From the NCBI RefSeq assembly GCF_014654365.1, contig NZ_BNAY01000001.1, forward strand, positions 992,001 to 1,056,000: DNA of 64,000 nucleotides, read 5' to 3'. Positions within the stretch are counted from its first letter, which is position 1, and the number at the start of each line of letters is the position of its first letter. The notes beneath the pieces are model-generated. The model searched no databases. It was not told the DNA's origin and was given only the letters and a program-made list of their open reading frames with translations. This document shows, piece after piece, positions 50,801-58,076 of this stretch. This DNA is from Amycolatopsis oliviviridis (lineage in GTDB: Bacteria > Actinomycetota > Actinomycetes > Mycobacteriales > Pseudonocardiaceae). The translations under genes were made by a program, and so were the position numbers.

Positions 50801-51998
50801 CGGGAAGTGTCGTGAACGGCCGCAACAGCCGGGCGAATCGCGTACCTTCCGCGGACTCGTCCAGGCCGTCGATGATCAGCAGAAGCGGAGTTTCGCGCTT
50901 GTTCAGCATGAGCTGGAGTTCGGCGTCCGTCGCTTGCGGATGCCCGAGCACGGTGGCCAGTTCGGTGAAGACGTCGTCGGCATGCGCGTGCAGTGCCAGG
51001 ACGTCCATTTCACGGCTGGGCTCCGCCCGCTGCCGGAGATGATGGCGAGCCGGGTGGCGTGGGTCGGTGAGCATGAGCAACCGGCCCAGCAGGGCGGTCT
51101 TGCCCGAACCGGGATCGCCGACGACGACCCGTGCGCGACGGTCGTGTGTGTCGGAGCCCAGCCAGGAGAGGAGTTCGGCGAGTGCCGTCGCGCGGGCGGT
51201 GAAATGGTCTCCCGGGTCGGTCACGTCGCGCACACCGCGACCTGAGGTGCCGAAGCGTGCGTTGTCGAGCCGGTGCAACTCGGCGATGCGGGCGTGATCG
51301 AGTGCTCCGCTGCCGTTCGTGGCGTGGAAGAAGGGGCTGGTGCCGGGGTTGTCGACGGTGGAATACGTGGCGTGCTGCCGTCGGCCATGTGCGGAGAAGT
51401 AGGCGTTGATGCTCTGGACGATCTCCTCGACACCGGGAGTGCGGCCGAGCGACATGAGGGCGTGTTCGAGCGCGTCGACGAACACGTTGTCTTCGGCGGT
51501 TTCCTTGCCGCGCGCCGCCGTCAATGTCCAGCGGCCCACCGGCTTCGGCTGTGTCGTCGCCAGATCCGCCGCCATTGCGGCGACCTCGCCGCCGCCGGCC
51601 CCCGCGTAGCAGGTGTCGAGCACGACGAGCAGGTTCCGGAAGGCGTGGCCGACCAGTGGTCTTGCCAGCTCCTCACTGGGCAATGCCGTCGTCCACCGCC
51701 CCGGCTCGTAGTCGGCGCACAGCAGATGGTGCCGTTCGGCGTTCTTCTCGGCGTGCCCGGCGAAATAGACCACCACGATGTCTTCGGCACCCAGTCGTGT
51801 TTCGTGGGCCCAGGTTTCGATTCGGTGGGGAACCTCCCGGCCGGGCACGGACGCCAGATCAGGAAGGACCTCTCGGTACCCGAGGTCGGCGAACACCCGG
51901 CGTACGCGGTCGGCGTCGTCGGGAGCCCCTGGAAGGTCCGTTATCCCGCTGTCCCGGTAGACGCCGACGCCGAGCGCGATCAAGAAGCGACGGCTCAT
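47841..51998 (-). CDS. caspase-like peptidase / NACHT-like NTPase / WD40 protein
   Basis: 1385 aa; ATG 51998 in an ATGA overlap with the upstream hydrolase gene. Residues 1-~225: caspase (C14) fold with dyad His82 in VVVYFAGHAEKN and Cys130 in LLVVLDTCYAG. Residues ~285-560: STAND NTPase with Walker A GDPGSGKT (294-301) and Walker B LLLIIDGLDES (372-382). A helical winged region to ~700 follows. Residues ~730-1385: fourteen WD40 repeats ending in W-D-L type strands (VRAWDLTTG, LWLWDLITG, IQVWDLVDG, VRVRDLSTG, IRVWDLATG, VRLWDMGTG), enough for two seven-bladed propellers. Organised like animal and fungal NLR/APAF-type death regulators: sensor propeller, NTP switch, protease effector. Probable conflict or immunity protein (inference). 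Confidence 0.87.
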   Translation of the reverse strand: MSRRFLIALGVGVYRDSGITDLPGAPDDADRVRRVFADLGYREVLPDLASVPGREVPHRIETWAHETRLGAEDIVVVYFAGHAEKNAERHHLLCADYEPGRWTTALPSEELARPLVGHAFRNLLVVLDTCYAGAGGGEVAAMAADLATTQPKPVGRWTLTAARGKETAEDNVFVDALEHALMSLGRTPGVEEIVQSINAYFSAHGRRQHATYSTVDNPGTSPFFHATNGSGALDHARIAELHRLDNARFGTSGRGVRDVTDPGDHFTARATALAELLSWLGSDTHDRRARVVVGDPGSGKTALLGRLLMLTDPRHPARHHLRQRAEPSREMDVLALHAHADDVFTELATVLGHPQATDAELQLMLNKRETPLLLIIDGLDESAEGTRFARLLRPFTTLPGLRLVIGSRRALLPELGTGIAVIDLDEPDHLATADIALYALGILLDTQDPNSLSPYRGRPEEAAALGAVIAEKAARMFLYAQVTASAVVKGQITVGTAEPDWKDRLPNDINQAYSTYFSRYGDQRMKVERLLRPLAYAQGSGLPRSTVWPALATALSGKECTAEDVFWLLETASEYIVEYPSANGPVYRLFHETMADYLRRSFPDADSHRTITFALLGLIPADRSGHREWPVAPPYLHHHLAAHAAAGKVLDRLLADADFLVYAEPDGLLSALHDLPARLDGATYRASAATHRRLSPRRRRQILAMDAARLDAPDLHRALSRNLTWVTRWATGRQNSLALSTDISGDESIVSMACTTTSDHAMAVTTGTDRTVRAWDLTTGLPGATLDAGMADPVACAVAPDRSLAVVGDSAGTLWLWDLITGVHTESPSDHGRVHAVACGTLRGHPIAVTGGEDGTLLVRDLVTLEHRVLNGRRGRITAVACRTVGDRPTAAAIGSDDVIQVWDLVDGTLLRLLGPHRQVVDLDLAELDGDPVVVTAGDSTKVWDLRTGAVRLETGLGDGWINAVACTTVDGHPVAVLGGDQGTVRVRDLSTGELRAELPGHRSWVSAVSHVDVDGRPFAVTASGDGTLRSWDLTTAATAGSPAPSHTAEITAISGAIVSERAVLVSAGEDRTARVWDVTTGETRAVLGDPGTALHDVATTHLDGRSLAVTGAADGTVGVWDLDTGEARYALRGHSGLVHLVTCAEVHGKPTAITASSDRTIRVWDLATGEPTWILDGHEGAVRTVATSTVGGEPVLLTGGHFGPVRIWNLATGDLRGTLTDSSGGGAIATTTIGGLPVAVVNSRRDNSTGVWDLTSLTRTNLAAPPARALAVHDPIRGGDPVVVLACLDDTVQIWNLIHDEHRITLRGHVGRIRQVGCSVIKGRPAVVSLGSDDTVRLWDMGTGKELAVFDFAGPVNAVRHFVRDGCLAVATGTDLVVLEQKDG

Positions 51999-52873
51999 GA
52001 TTCATCGCCGTTCCGGACGCCTCGGGCGATCGCACGTCCGGTCGTGGGCGCTGTCAAGTACCGGAGTAGATCGTGCATGCGGACGCCATTGGCGATCGTT
52101 TCGTCCTGCACGTCCGGGAAGCGGTCCGCCAGACGGCCCGGCAGCGCGACGACGTCCCCTTGGTCGGCGATGTTCGTCCAGCGGCGCACGGTGCCCGGCC
52201 ACAGTCCGACCTCTCCGATCGGCGCCGGGTCGAGCCGGTCGAACACCACCGACCGCAGGCCGAGTGGAGAGCCGAGCGTCACCAGATCGGTGACCGGGAG
52301 ACTCGGATCGGCGCACAACGTTTCGTAGGCCACGACCGAACCCAGCGAGTGCCCTACCAGCACTCGGGTGTCCGGGTCGATCGCAGCGGCGACCCGAGCA
52401 CGCACGGCCTCGCGAAGCGGCCGCTCGGTCAAATATCGGCGGACCTGCTTGAGGGCGAAGATCAGCAACCGGTCGGACACCGCGGCGAAGAACCGTGATC
52501 CGCTGAGAGCGTCCAATCTCGCCCGGACCGCACGGGACGACAGCGCGCGGGAGACCGCGAATCCTGCGGCACCACGGGTTCCCGCCGGGTCGGCGATGTC
52601 CGGGTCGACCGCGACTGCTCCTGCCCACCAAGAGTCCAGCAGGTCGGCTTCCAGCCCGTCGACGTCATGCTCGTCCCATGGCGGCAGGTGCCAGGACCGG
52701 ACGCCAGGTGGGAAGAACAGGTCGCCGTAGAACGCGCAGGCCACCTCGGCGTCCGGATCCACCTCGCCTGCCAGCCGGATGCCGTCCCGCAGCGCGGGTC
52801 CGACCTGATGGCACATCAGTTCCGGCCCGAGGAACTCCTGTCCGACTCCGTGAACGACGACTACCCGTGCCAC
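51995..52873 (-). CDS. alpha/beta serine hydrolase (PGAP1/lipase-like)
   Basis: 292 aa; GTG start with GGAGGTGG upstream. N-terminal ARVVVVHGVGQEFLGPELM gives the oxyanion HG-V-G loop. Nucleophile Ser177 is in RVLVGHSLGSVVAYETL; a late NIADQGDVVALPG Asp and NGVRMHDLLRYL His complete a plausible triad. The lack of a signal peptide puts it in the cytosol. Resembles PGAP1-like esterases/phospholipases. First gene of the operon; coupled by 4 nt to the caspase-NTPase-WD40 gene, so it is a likely substrate, effector or partner of that protein (inference). Confidence 0.8.
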   Translation of the reverse strand: MARVVVVHGVGQEFLGPELMCHQVGPALRDGIRLAGEVDPDAEVACAFYGDLFFPPGVRSWHLPPWDEHDVDGLEADLLDSWWAGAVAVDPDIADPAGTRGAAGFAVSRALSSRAVRARLDALSGSRFFAAVSDRLLIFALKQVRRYLTERPLREAVRARVAAAIDPDTRVLVGHSLGSVVAYETLCADPSLPVTDLVTLGSPLGLRSVVFDRLDPAPIGEVGLWPGTVRRWTNIADQGDVVALPGRLADRFPDVQDETIANGVRMHDLLRYLTAPTTGRAIARGVRNGDES

Positions 52874-52944
52874 CAGCCACCTCCGGAAGGTCGATCGTGA
52901 CCAGCAAGGCGAATAATACTGTGACGGTACGGGCGCACTCGGTC

Positions 52945-54093
52945 TTAGAGTCGGCTGTTCTGCTTGGCGGGCACGGTGTTTCGGGTGCGGGTGGCGAGGC
53001 CGACGGCTCGGCCGGCGAGATTGCGCAGCGCCAGCCCGTGCCGAGTTCGCGGAACGAGCAGCGTGGCGACGAGGCCGACGCGCCGGTGCCTCGGGTCCAC
53101 CAGCCGCCGGTGCTTCGTCTCGTAGGCCTGAAAGGCTCGCGCATGGTCACCGGGATGCGCTGCGAGCGCTTCGGCCAGCGTGTGTGCACCGGCCATCGCC
53201 ATGCTCGACCCGTCGCCGAGCAGGGCCACCGCGGATGCCGCGTCGCCGAGCAAGGCAACGCGGCCGCGCGACCACGTGTCCATCCGCACGTTGGCGAGTG
53301 GATCGAAGAAGGGCGCGGGGTGGTTCTGGTACGCCTCGACCAGCTCGGGGCTTCGCCAGCCGATCCCCGCGTACGCCTCGGCCACCATGCGCTTGTGGAG
53401 CGCGGTGTCGTGGCGGTCGTAGCCGGGCACCCGCCCGCCGCGGAAGGTGAACATCGCGAGTGGCCTCCCGCGGGACGGGTGGATGGTGAGCATCCGGCCG
53501 GGCGCGGTCAGCATCACAGCCGCCTCCGGGTCATCAAGTGCGCTGGGCTCCACCGGCACCGTCGCGCCGTACATGCCCAGACCGGTCGTGAACCGCTCCG
53601 CCGGTCCGAAGACCAGGCGGCGCACCGGGGAATGGATGCCGTCCGTACCGACGAGCAGGTCGAAACGGCGCGGCGGTGACCGGCGGAAGGTGACTTCGAC
53701 CCCTGATCGGTCCTGCCGGAGGCCGGTGATCGTGTCGTCGAAGAGGAACTCCGCGTCGTCGCGCGCTGCCTGGTGGAGCACCGCGGACAGGTCGGATCGG
53801 GTCACTTCGACCGACTGCGGGGAAGTCGTCGGGACCCGGAGGAGCTGCCGCCCGTCCGGATCGAGGACCGAGAGGACGCTTGAGCCGGTGGCGACTTCGC
53901 GCAACCGCGTGAGGATGCCCATGCTCCTGGCGACCGTCAGCGCCGGTTCCTTGACGACGATGGCGCTGCCGCCGGATCTGAGCTCTTTGGCCTGCTCGAC
54001 GACCGTCGGCCGATACCCGCGCCGGGCCAGCCAGTATGCGAGAGCGGGGCCGGCGATACCGGCACCGTGGATCAGGACGCGGGAAGGCGTCAT
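52945..54093 (-). CDS. FAD-dependent monooxygenase
   Basis: 382 aa; ATG 54093 (GGAAAGG nine nt upstream). Class A flavoprotein: VLIHGAGIAGPALAYWLARR (FAD GxGxxG), DLLVGTDGIHSPVRRLV (DG motif) and GRVALLGDAASAVALLGDGS (GD motif). Hydroxylates an aromatic or related small molecule with NAD(P)H and O2 (family knowledge). Divergent from an ArsR regulator; two perfect palindromes in the shared promoter make regulation by it very likely. Confidence 0.85.
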   Translation of the reverse strand: MTPSRVLIHGAGIAGPALAYWLARRGYRPTVVEQAKELRSGGSAIVVKEPALTVARSMGILTRLREVATGSSVLSVLDPDGRQLLRVPTTSPQSVEVTRSDLSAVLHQAARDDAEFLFDDTITGLRQDRSGVEVTFRRSPPRRFDLLVGTDGIHSPVRRLVFGPAERFTTGLGMYGATVPVEPSALDDPEAAVMLTAPGRMLTIHPSRGRPLAMFTFRGGRVPGYDRHDTALHKRMVAEAYAGIGWRSPELVEAYQNHPAPFFDPLANVRMDTWSRGRVALLGDAASAVALLGDGSSMAMAGAHTLAEALAAHPGDHARAFQAYETKHRRLVDPRHRRVGLVATLLVPRTRHGLALRNLAGRAVGLATRTRNTVPAKQNSRL

Positions 54094-54178
54094 GGCCGCA
54101 ACCTTTCCGAGGAGGGAAGCGACGGGCGCCGCAGGCAGGCTTCGTGCGCAAGCGAAGCCCGGCGCGGTTGCCACGCAC

Positions 54179-54208
54179 CTTCAGGTACGTCGTTCGTCGT
54201 ACCTGAAG
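54179..54208. promoter_or_regulatory. operator palindrome 1 for ArsR regulator
   Basis: CTTCAGGTACG (54179-54189) and CGTACCTGAAG (54198-54208) are perfect 11-bp complements with an 8-nt spacer. Same AGGTACG-N8-CGTACCT core as the second site, whose centre lies 41 bp away, so both are on the same helix face. Confidence 0.65.
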
Positions 54209-54223
54209 TCAAGCACGACCGTG

Positions 54224-54245
54224 AGGTACGATGCAAGACGTACCT
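54224..54245. promoter_or_regulatory. operator palindrome 2 for ArsR regulator
   Basis: AGGTACG-ATGCAAGA-CGTACCT, perfect 7-bp arms and 8-nt spacer, ending 15 nt before the ArsR start codon. Binding here would block regulator transcription. Confidence 0.65.
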
Positions 54246-54260
54246 GAAAGAGGTGAGGCG

Positions 54261-54593
54261 ATGACCGGCTCGGGTCCGGCCGAAGATGCCGGGAATGCCG
54301 ATCTGGGCACGGTGTTCCGCGCGCTCGCCGACGAGCATCGCCGCACCGTGATCGTGGAGCTGGCGGCGGACGGGAGCGACCGCGAGCGCACCTGCAACTC
54401 GTTCGATCTCCCGGTGTCCAAGCAGACGCAGACGCACCATTTCCGGGTTTTGCGCGAGGCCGGCCTCATCCACGAGATCAATTACGGGAACCGGAAGGGA
54501 ATTCGGTTGCGCCGGGCGGAAATCAACCGCCGGCTCCCCGGCCTGCTCGACCTGCTGGCCCTGGAGCGCCGCGACACCAGGACCGGTGAGTGA
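54261..54593 (+). CDS. ArsR-family winged-helix regulator
   Basis: 110 aa from ATG 54261 with AGGTGAGG upstream. ArsR-type HTH: GTVFRALADEHRRTVIVELA, DLPVSKQTQTHHFRVLREAG, with wing LIHEINYGNRKGIRLRRAEI. No metal-binding Cys cluster of the SmtB type (one Cys in RTCNSFDL), so it likely senses an organic ligand. Divergent from the FAD monooxygenase, its probable target. Twin operators precede it. Confidence 0.85.
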   Translation: MTGSGPAEDAGNADLGTVFRALADEHRRTVIVELAADGSDRERTCNSFDLPVSKQTQTHHFRVLREAGLIHEINYGNRKGIRLRRAEINRRLPGLLDLLALERRDTRTGE

Positions 54594-54652
54594 AGGCCTC
54601 CGGTTGCGAAGTGGAGCTGTCCGCGAACCGCTTCACCGACCGGAGGCCTTCG
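54591..54652. terminator. hairpin of the TGAAGGCC family
   Basis: GAAGGCCTCCGGT (54592-54604) pairs perfectly with ACCGGAGGCCTTC (54639-54651), with a 34-nt partly structured loop. Overlaps the ArsR stop codon and lies between convergent ArsR and LPMO genes; likely terminates both. Confidence 0.65.
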
Positions 54653-54683
54653 TGTCCCACCGAAATGCAACTGGTCCGCGGAG

Positions 54684-55328
54684 TCAGTTGAAGATCACGT
54701 CCGAGCAGGAGTAGAAGGCCTCGCCGGAGTCGGGCCAGTGGCGCTGCCAGATCGAGTAGATCAGGTGCCTGCCGGTGCGTCCGCCGGGCAGGTTCGCCTT
54801 GAGCTGGTAGGCGTTGCCGACGATCGGCGGGTTGTTCTGCTTGTAGAACGGGGTGGCTTCCAGGTCGGACCACTTGAGCGGTTTCGTCGGGTCGTAGCTC
54901 GGCTTCGTGACGTACAGCTCGAAGGTGCCCGGGTGCGCGGCGGTCAGCTGGTACTTGAAGGTGTACGGGCCGCTGCCCGGCATCGTGGTCGCCGGCCAGT
55001 CCGCGCGGGGCAGGTCGAGCCCCTTGTACTTGCTCCGGCCGGCGCTGCACAGCTTGCCGTCCGGGATGATCTCGCGGCTGTGGCCGCTGGCGTCGCCGAT
55101 GTTGACCTCGTCCCAGTCGTAGATCGGCCAGCTGTCACCCACCGCGATGGCGGCCTTGCACGCGGCCGACCGCGGGTTCTCCGGACCCTCCTGGAAACAT
55201 TGCATGATCCGGCTGATCGGGTTGCCCATCGAGCCGTGCGCGAGGGCGGGGACGGCGGTGAACACCGAGACCGTGCCGAGCACGACGGTCAGTATCGCGA
55301 CTTTGACGGCGGAGCGGGGAAACTTCAC
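54684..55328 (-). CDS. AA10 lytic polysaccharide monooxygenase
   Basis: 214 aa; ATG 55328. Signal peptide KVAILTVVLGTVSVFTAVPA then LA|H: cleavage leaves His31 as the mature N-terminus (HGSMGNPISR), the first ligand of the copper histidine brace; His132 in YQLTAAHPGTFELYV is the second. Cysteine pairs (QCFQEG...ACKAA; LCSAG...YSCSD) fit secreted AA10 enzymes. Oxidatively cleaves chitin or cellulose (family knowledge). Single-domain, no carbohydrate-binding module. Confidence 0.9.
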   Translation of the reverse strand: MKFPRSAVKVAILTVVLGTVSVFTAVPALAHGSMGNPISRIMQCFQEGPENPRSAACKAAIAVGDSWPIYDWDEVNIGDASGHSREIIPDGKLCSAGRSKYKGLDLPRADWPATTMPGSGPYTFKYQLTAAHPGTFELYVTKPSYDPTKPLKWSDLEATPFYKQNNPPIVGNAYQLKANLPGGRTGRHLIYSIWQRHWPDSGEAFYSCSDVIFN

Positions 55329-55475
55329 AGCGGAGCTCCTCTCCTGATAGGTCTAGACCAAATCACGGTAGGTGTCCAGGCGCACTGGCTTGTAGGCCCG
55401 AAAGTCGGGCGCCGCCGATTTCGCGCGTGCTCCACCGGGCGAATTTCGGTGGCGCGGCCGGGCACACTGGACGTC

Positions 55476-56915
55476 ATGCACGAACCTCAGGATTCGGTCA
55501 TCGGGGACGCGTTGGTCGCCCGGCTGGTCGATCTCGAACCGATCGAGCCGGAAGGCTGGTCGGAGGCGCGCGCCGAGGCGCATAAGGCGCTCTACGAGCA
55601 CGCGCACGCGGTCGTCTCCGAGCCGGTCGGGTCGGCCTGGGTGGCCGCCCTGGCGGCCCATCCGAACGGCGCGGTCCGCGCCATCGCTGTCAGCGCCCTC
55701 GGTTCCGGCCACGACCCCGCCTGTCAATCGATCCTCATGCGGGGCCTGTCCGACCCCGCCGCCAGCGTCGTTCAGGCCGCTCTGGAGGGCCTCACCGCGC
55801 AGGCCTCCGAGGAGGTGTTCGACCTGCTGGTGACGCTGCTGAACGAGACGAACCGCGGTCGGATCTGGTTCGGCCGCGGCGCCGCCCAGCGCATCGCCGA
55901 GACCAGCGACCCGAAACGGCTGGACGTCCTGGCCGATGCGCTGGGGCGGGTAGATCACGGCGCGGAACATGAAATCACCCGTGCACTGAGCCGGGCCGGT
56001 GATCTTCGGGTCGCGCCGGTGCTGATCGAGCACCTGCGCCACCGCCGCCCAGGCCGCTTCGCGGCCGCGGAAGTGCTCGGCAACCTGCGCGTCACCGAGG
56101 CGACCGGTCCGCTGATCGACGTACTGCGCGAGTCCGACGGCGTCCCGGCGCTGCCCGTGATGGAGGCACTGGGCAAGCTCGAAGCGCCGGAGGCCGCGCC
56201 GGCGATCGTGCCGCTGCTCGACGATGGTTCGCCAGACGTTCGTGAGGGCGCCCTTCTGGCCTTGAACAGGATCGGCGGGCCGCTGGCAACACCCGCCGCC
56301 CTCAAAGCGACCGACGACGTCCACCCCGGCGTCCGCGCGCGGGCCTTCCGCGTCCTGGCCAAGCACGGCGACCGCCGCGCTCTCGGCCGGTTGGCTGCCG
56401 CTTGCGACAGTTCGCACGTCCACACCGCCCTCCTCGGCCTGGCTCGCCTGGCCGATGACTCGGTCGCGCTCACCGTGGTGCAGGTGCTGCTGACCACCCG
56501 CGAGCGGCGTGTCCGCAAGCTCGCCGGGCGAATCCTCGCCCGCATCGGCACGCGGTACCACTTGCCCGGCCACGATCCCGACCCGCTCGTCCGCCGCGCC
56601 ATCGTCTGGATCATCGGCCAACGAGCCGACGCGTCCTACATCTGGACGCTGACCAACGCGCTCAAGGACGAGGACGAGTTGGTCCGATCCCGCGCCGCCA
56701 CGGCACTCGGGCGGATCACCCACGAAAAGGCGCTCCCGCTGCTGACCGAAGCCTTGGGTGACCCCAGGCCACGCGTCCGGGCCAACGCCGCGACCGCCCT
56801 GGGCCGAACCGCCGCCCCTGACAGTCTGCGTTCCCTCCTCGCCGACGCACTGTCCGACCCCCACCCGGCCGTCCGGTCCGCTGCCGCCGCTGCGCTGCGA
56901 GCAACCGCTCACTGA
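55476..56915 (+). CDS. HEAT-repeat protein
   Basis: 479 aa from ATG 55476. Composed of ~12 alpha-helical HEAT/PBS-lyase-type repeats, for example HPNGAVRAIAVSALGSGHDP, DPRPRVRANAATALGRTAAP and DPHPAVRSAAAAALRATAH, the D-P-x-x-x-V-R-x-x-A-A-x-A-L-G consensus. No catalytic domain, signal peptide or membrane span, so a cytosolic scaffold. The partner is unknown. Divergent from the LPMO gene across 147 nt. Confidence 0.85.
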   Translation: MHEPQDSVIGDALVARLVDLEPIEPEGWSEARAEAHKALYEHAHAVVSEPVGSAWVAALAAHPNGAVRAIAVSALGSGHDPACQSILMRGLSDPAASVVQAALEGLTAQASEEVFDLLVTLLNETNRGRIWFGRGAAQRIAETSDPKRLDVLADALGRVDHGAEHEITRALSRAGDLRVAPVLIEHLRHRRPGRFAAAEVLGNLRVTEATGPLIDVLRESDGVPALPVMEALGKLEAPEAAPAIVPLLDDGSPDVREGALLALNRIGGPLATPAALKATDDVHPGVRARAFRVLAKHGDRRALGRLAAACDSSHVHTALLGLARLADDSVALTVVQVLLTTRERRVRKLAGRILARIGTRYHLPGHDPDPLVRRAIVWIIGQRADASYIWTLTNALKDEDELVRSRAATALGRITHEKALPLLTEALGDPRPRVRANAATALGRTAAPDSLRSLLADALSDPHPAVRSAAAAALRATAH

Positions 56916-57125
56916 CTGTCCTCTGTGGACGACCGGCTCAGCATGCCGGTTTCAGCCGTCACATAGCCCGCCTGCACGCACTGGCCTTCCACCCCGGCGG
57001 TAACGAGGCCGGTGGCCGAAACGGTCGTTGTCACGGCTTCCGTGAACGCGGGTAGGGCTTGCCCCAGCGGGACAACGGGGGCGTGCCCGATGGTCCTCGT
57101 CCCGGTCGGCCGCCAGGCTGGCCGT

Positions 57126-58061
57126 ATGTCGATCCCTCCCTCTCGCCGTGACTTCATCAAACTGAGCGCCACGGCCGCCGTCGGTGTGGCATCTCTCGGT
57201 ATCGCGGGCACGGCGTCCGCCGCCGAATCGCCGCGGCTCACCCCGCTGCGGATTCCCACGCCCGCAGGCACTTTCGACGCCGTCGCAGCCGGGCCACGCC
57301 ATGGCCGGAAAGTGCTCCTGCTGCACGGTTTCCCGGAATTCGGCATCGAGTGGGAGCATCAGCTGCGCGCGCTCGCCGCCGCAGGCTACCGGGTGGTGGC
57401 TCCGGACCAGCGGGGTTACTCGCCGGACGTACGGCCCGCCGGAATCGGGAACTATCAGCTGGACCACGCCGTCGAGGACGTCCACGCGATGGCCGACGCG
57501 CTGGGGTGGCGCAGGTTCGATCTGGTAGGCCACGACTGGGGCGCCGCGGTCGCCTGGATCGCCGCGGCGGAACACGCCCGCCGGGTGCGGTCGTTGACCG
57601 CCGTTTCCGTGCCGCATCTCGGCGCCTTCGCCGAAGCGTTGCGGACCGATCCCGCACAGCGGAAGGCGTCCGAGTACATGGACTTCTTCCGGCAGCCCGC
57701 TCCGATCCCGGAGGACTCGATTCTCGCGTCAGGGCCGCCCAAGCTCCCGGGCGTCCCACTGGAAAAGTGTGCGGAGTACTTCCGGCGGCTTTCCGAGCCG
57801 GGCGCCCTGACCGCCGCCCTGAACTGGTACCGGGCCAACGACTTCGAAGGCTACGAGCGGCCGGTCACGGTCCCGACGCTCTTCATCGCGAGCACGAAGG
57901 ACACCATGGTCGCGCCTTCGGGTATCCACGCGACCAAGAACTGGGTCACCGGCCCGTACCGGCTGGAGGTCCTGGAGGGAATCGGGCACAACATCCCCGA
58001 GGAAGCCGCCGAGGCCACGACCTCTCTGCTCCTGGCGCACCTCGATTCGGTGTGCGGGTGA
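57126..58061 (+). CDS. Tat-exported epoxide-hydrolase-like alpha/beta hydrolase
   Basis: 311 aa; ATG 57126 is chosen because it starts the twin-arginine signal PPSRRDFIKLSATAAVGVAS. Fold: oxyanion LLLHGFPEFGIEW, Asp nucleophile DLVGHDWGAAVAW, catalytic His in LEGIGHNIPEEA; CAP-domain Tyr in ALNWYRANDFEGY. An Asp nucleophile with HGFPE and G-H-D-W is the epoxide hydrolase signature. Export by Tat suggests action outside the membrane on environmental epoxides or lipids. The 210-nt region upstream holds no gene. Confidence 0.85.
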   Translation: MSIPPSRRDFIKLSATAAVGVASLGIAGTASAAESPRLTPLRIPTPAGTFDAVAAGPRHGRKVLLLHGFPEFGIEWEHQLRALAAAGYRVVAPDQRGYSPDVRPAGIGNYQLDHAVEDVHAMADALGWRRFDLVGHDWGAAVAWIAAAEHARRVRSLTAVSVPHLGAFAEALRTDPAQRKASEYMDFFRQPAPIPEDSILASGPPKLPGVPLEKCAEYFRRLSEPGALTAALNWYRANDFEGYERPVTVPTLFIASTKDTMVAPSGIHATKNWVTGPYRLEVLEGIGHNIPEEAAEATTSLLLAHLDSVCG

Positions 58062-58076
58062 CGTACTCTGTGCGCC

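Noticed and set aside
56909..57346. 145-aa minus-strand ORF overlapping the start of the Tat hydrolase gene
   Set aside because: Only the last third looks protein-like (TVSATGLVTAGVEGQCVQAG); most overlaps the signal-peptide region of a well-supported + strand gene. It might be a tiny gene fragment but support is weak.
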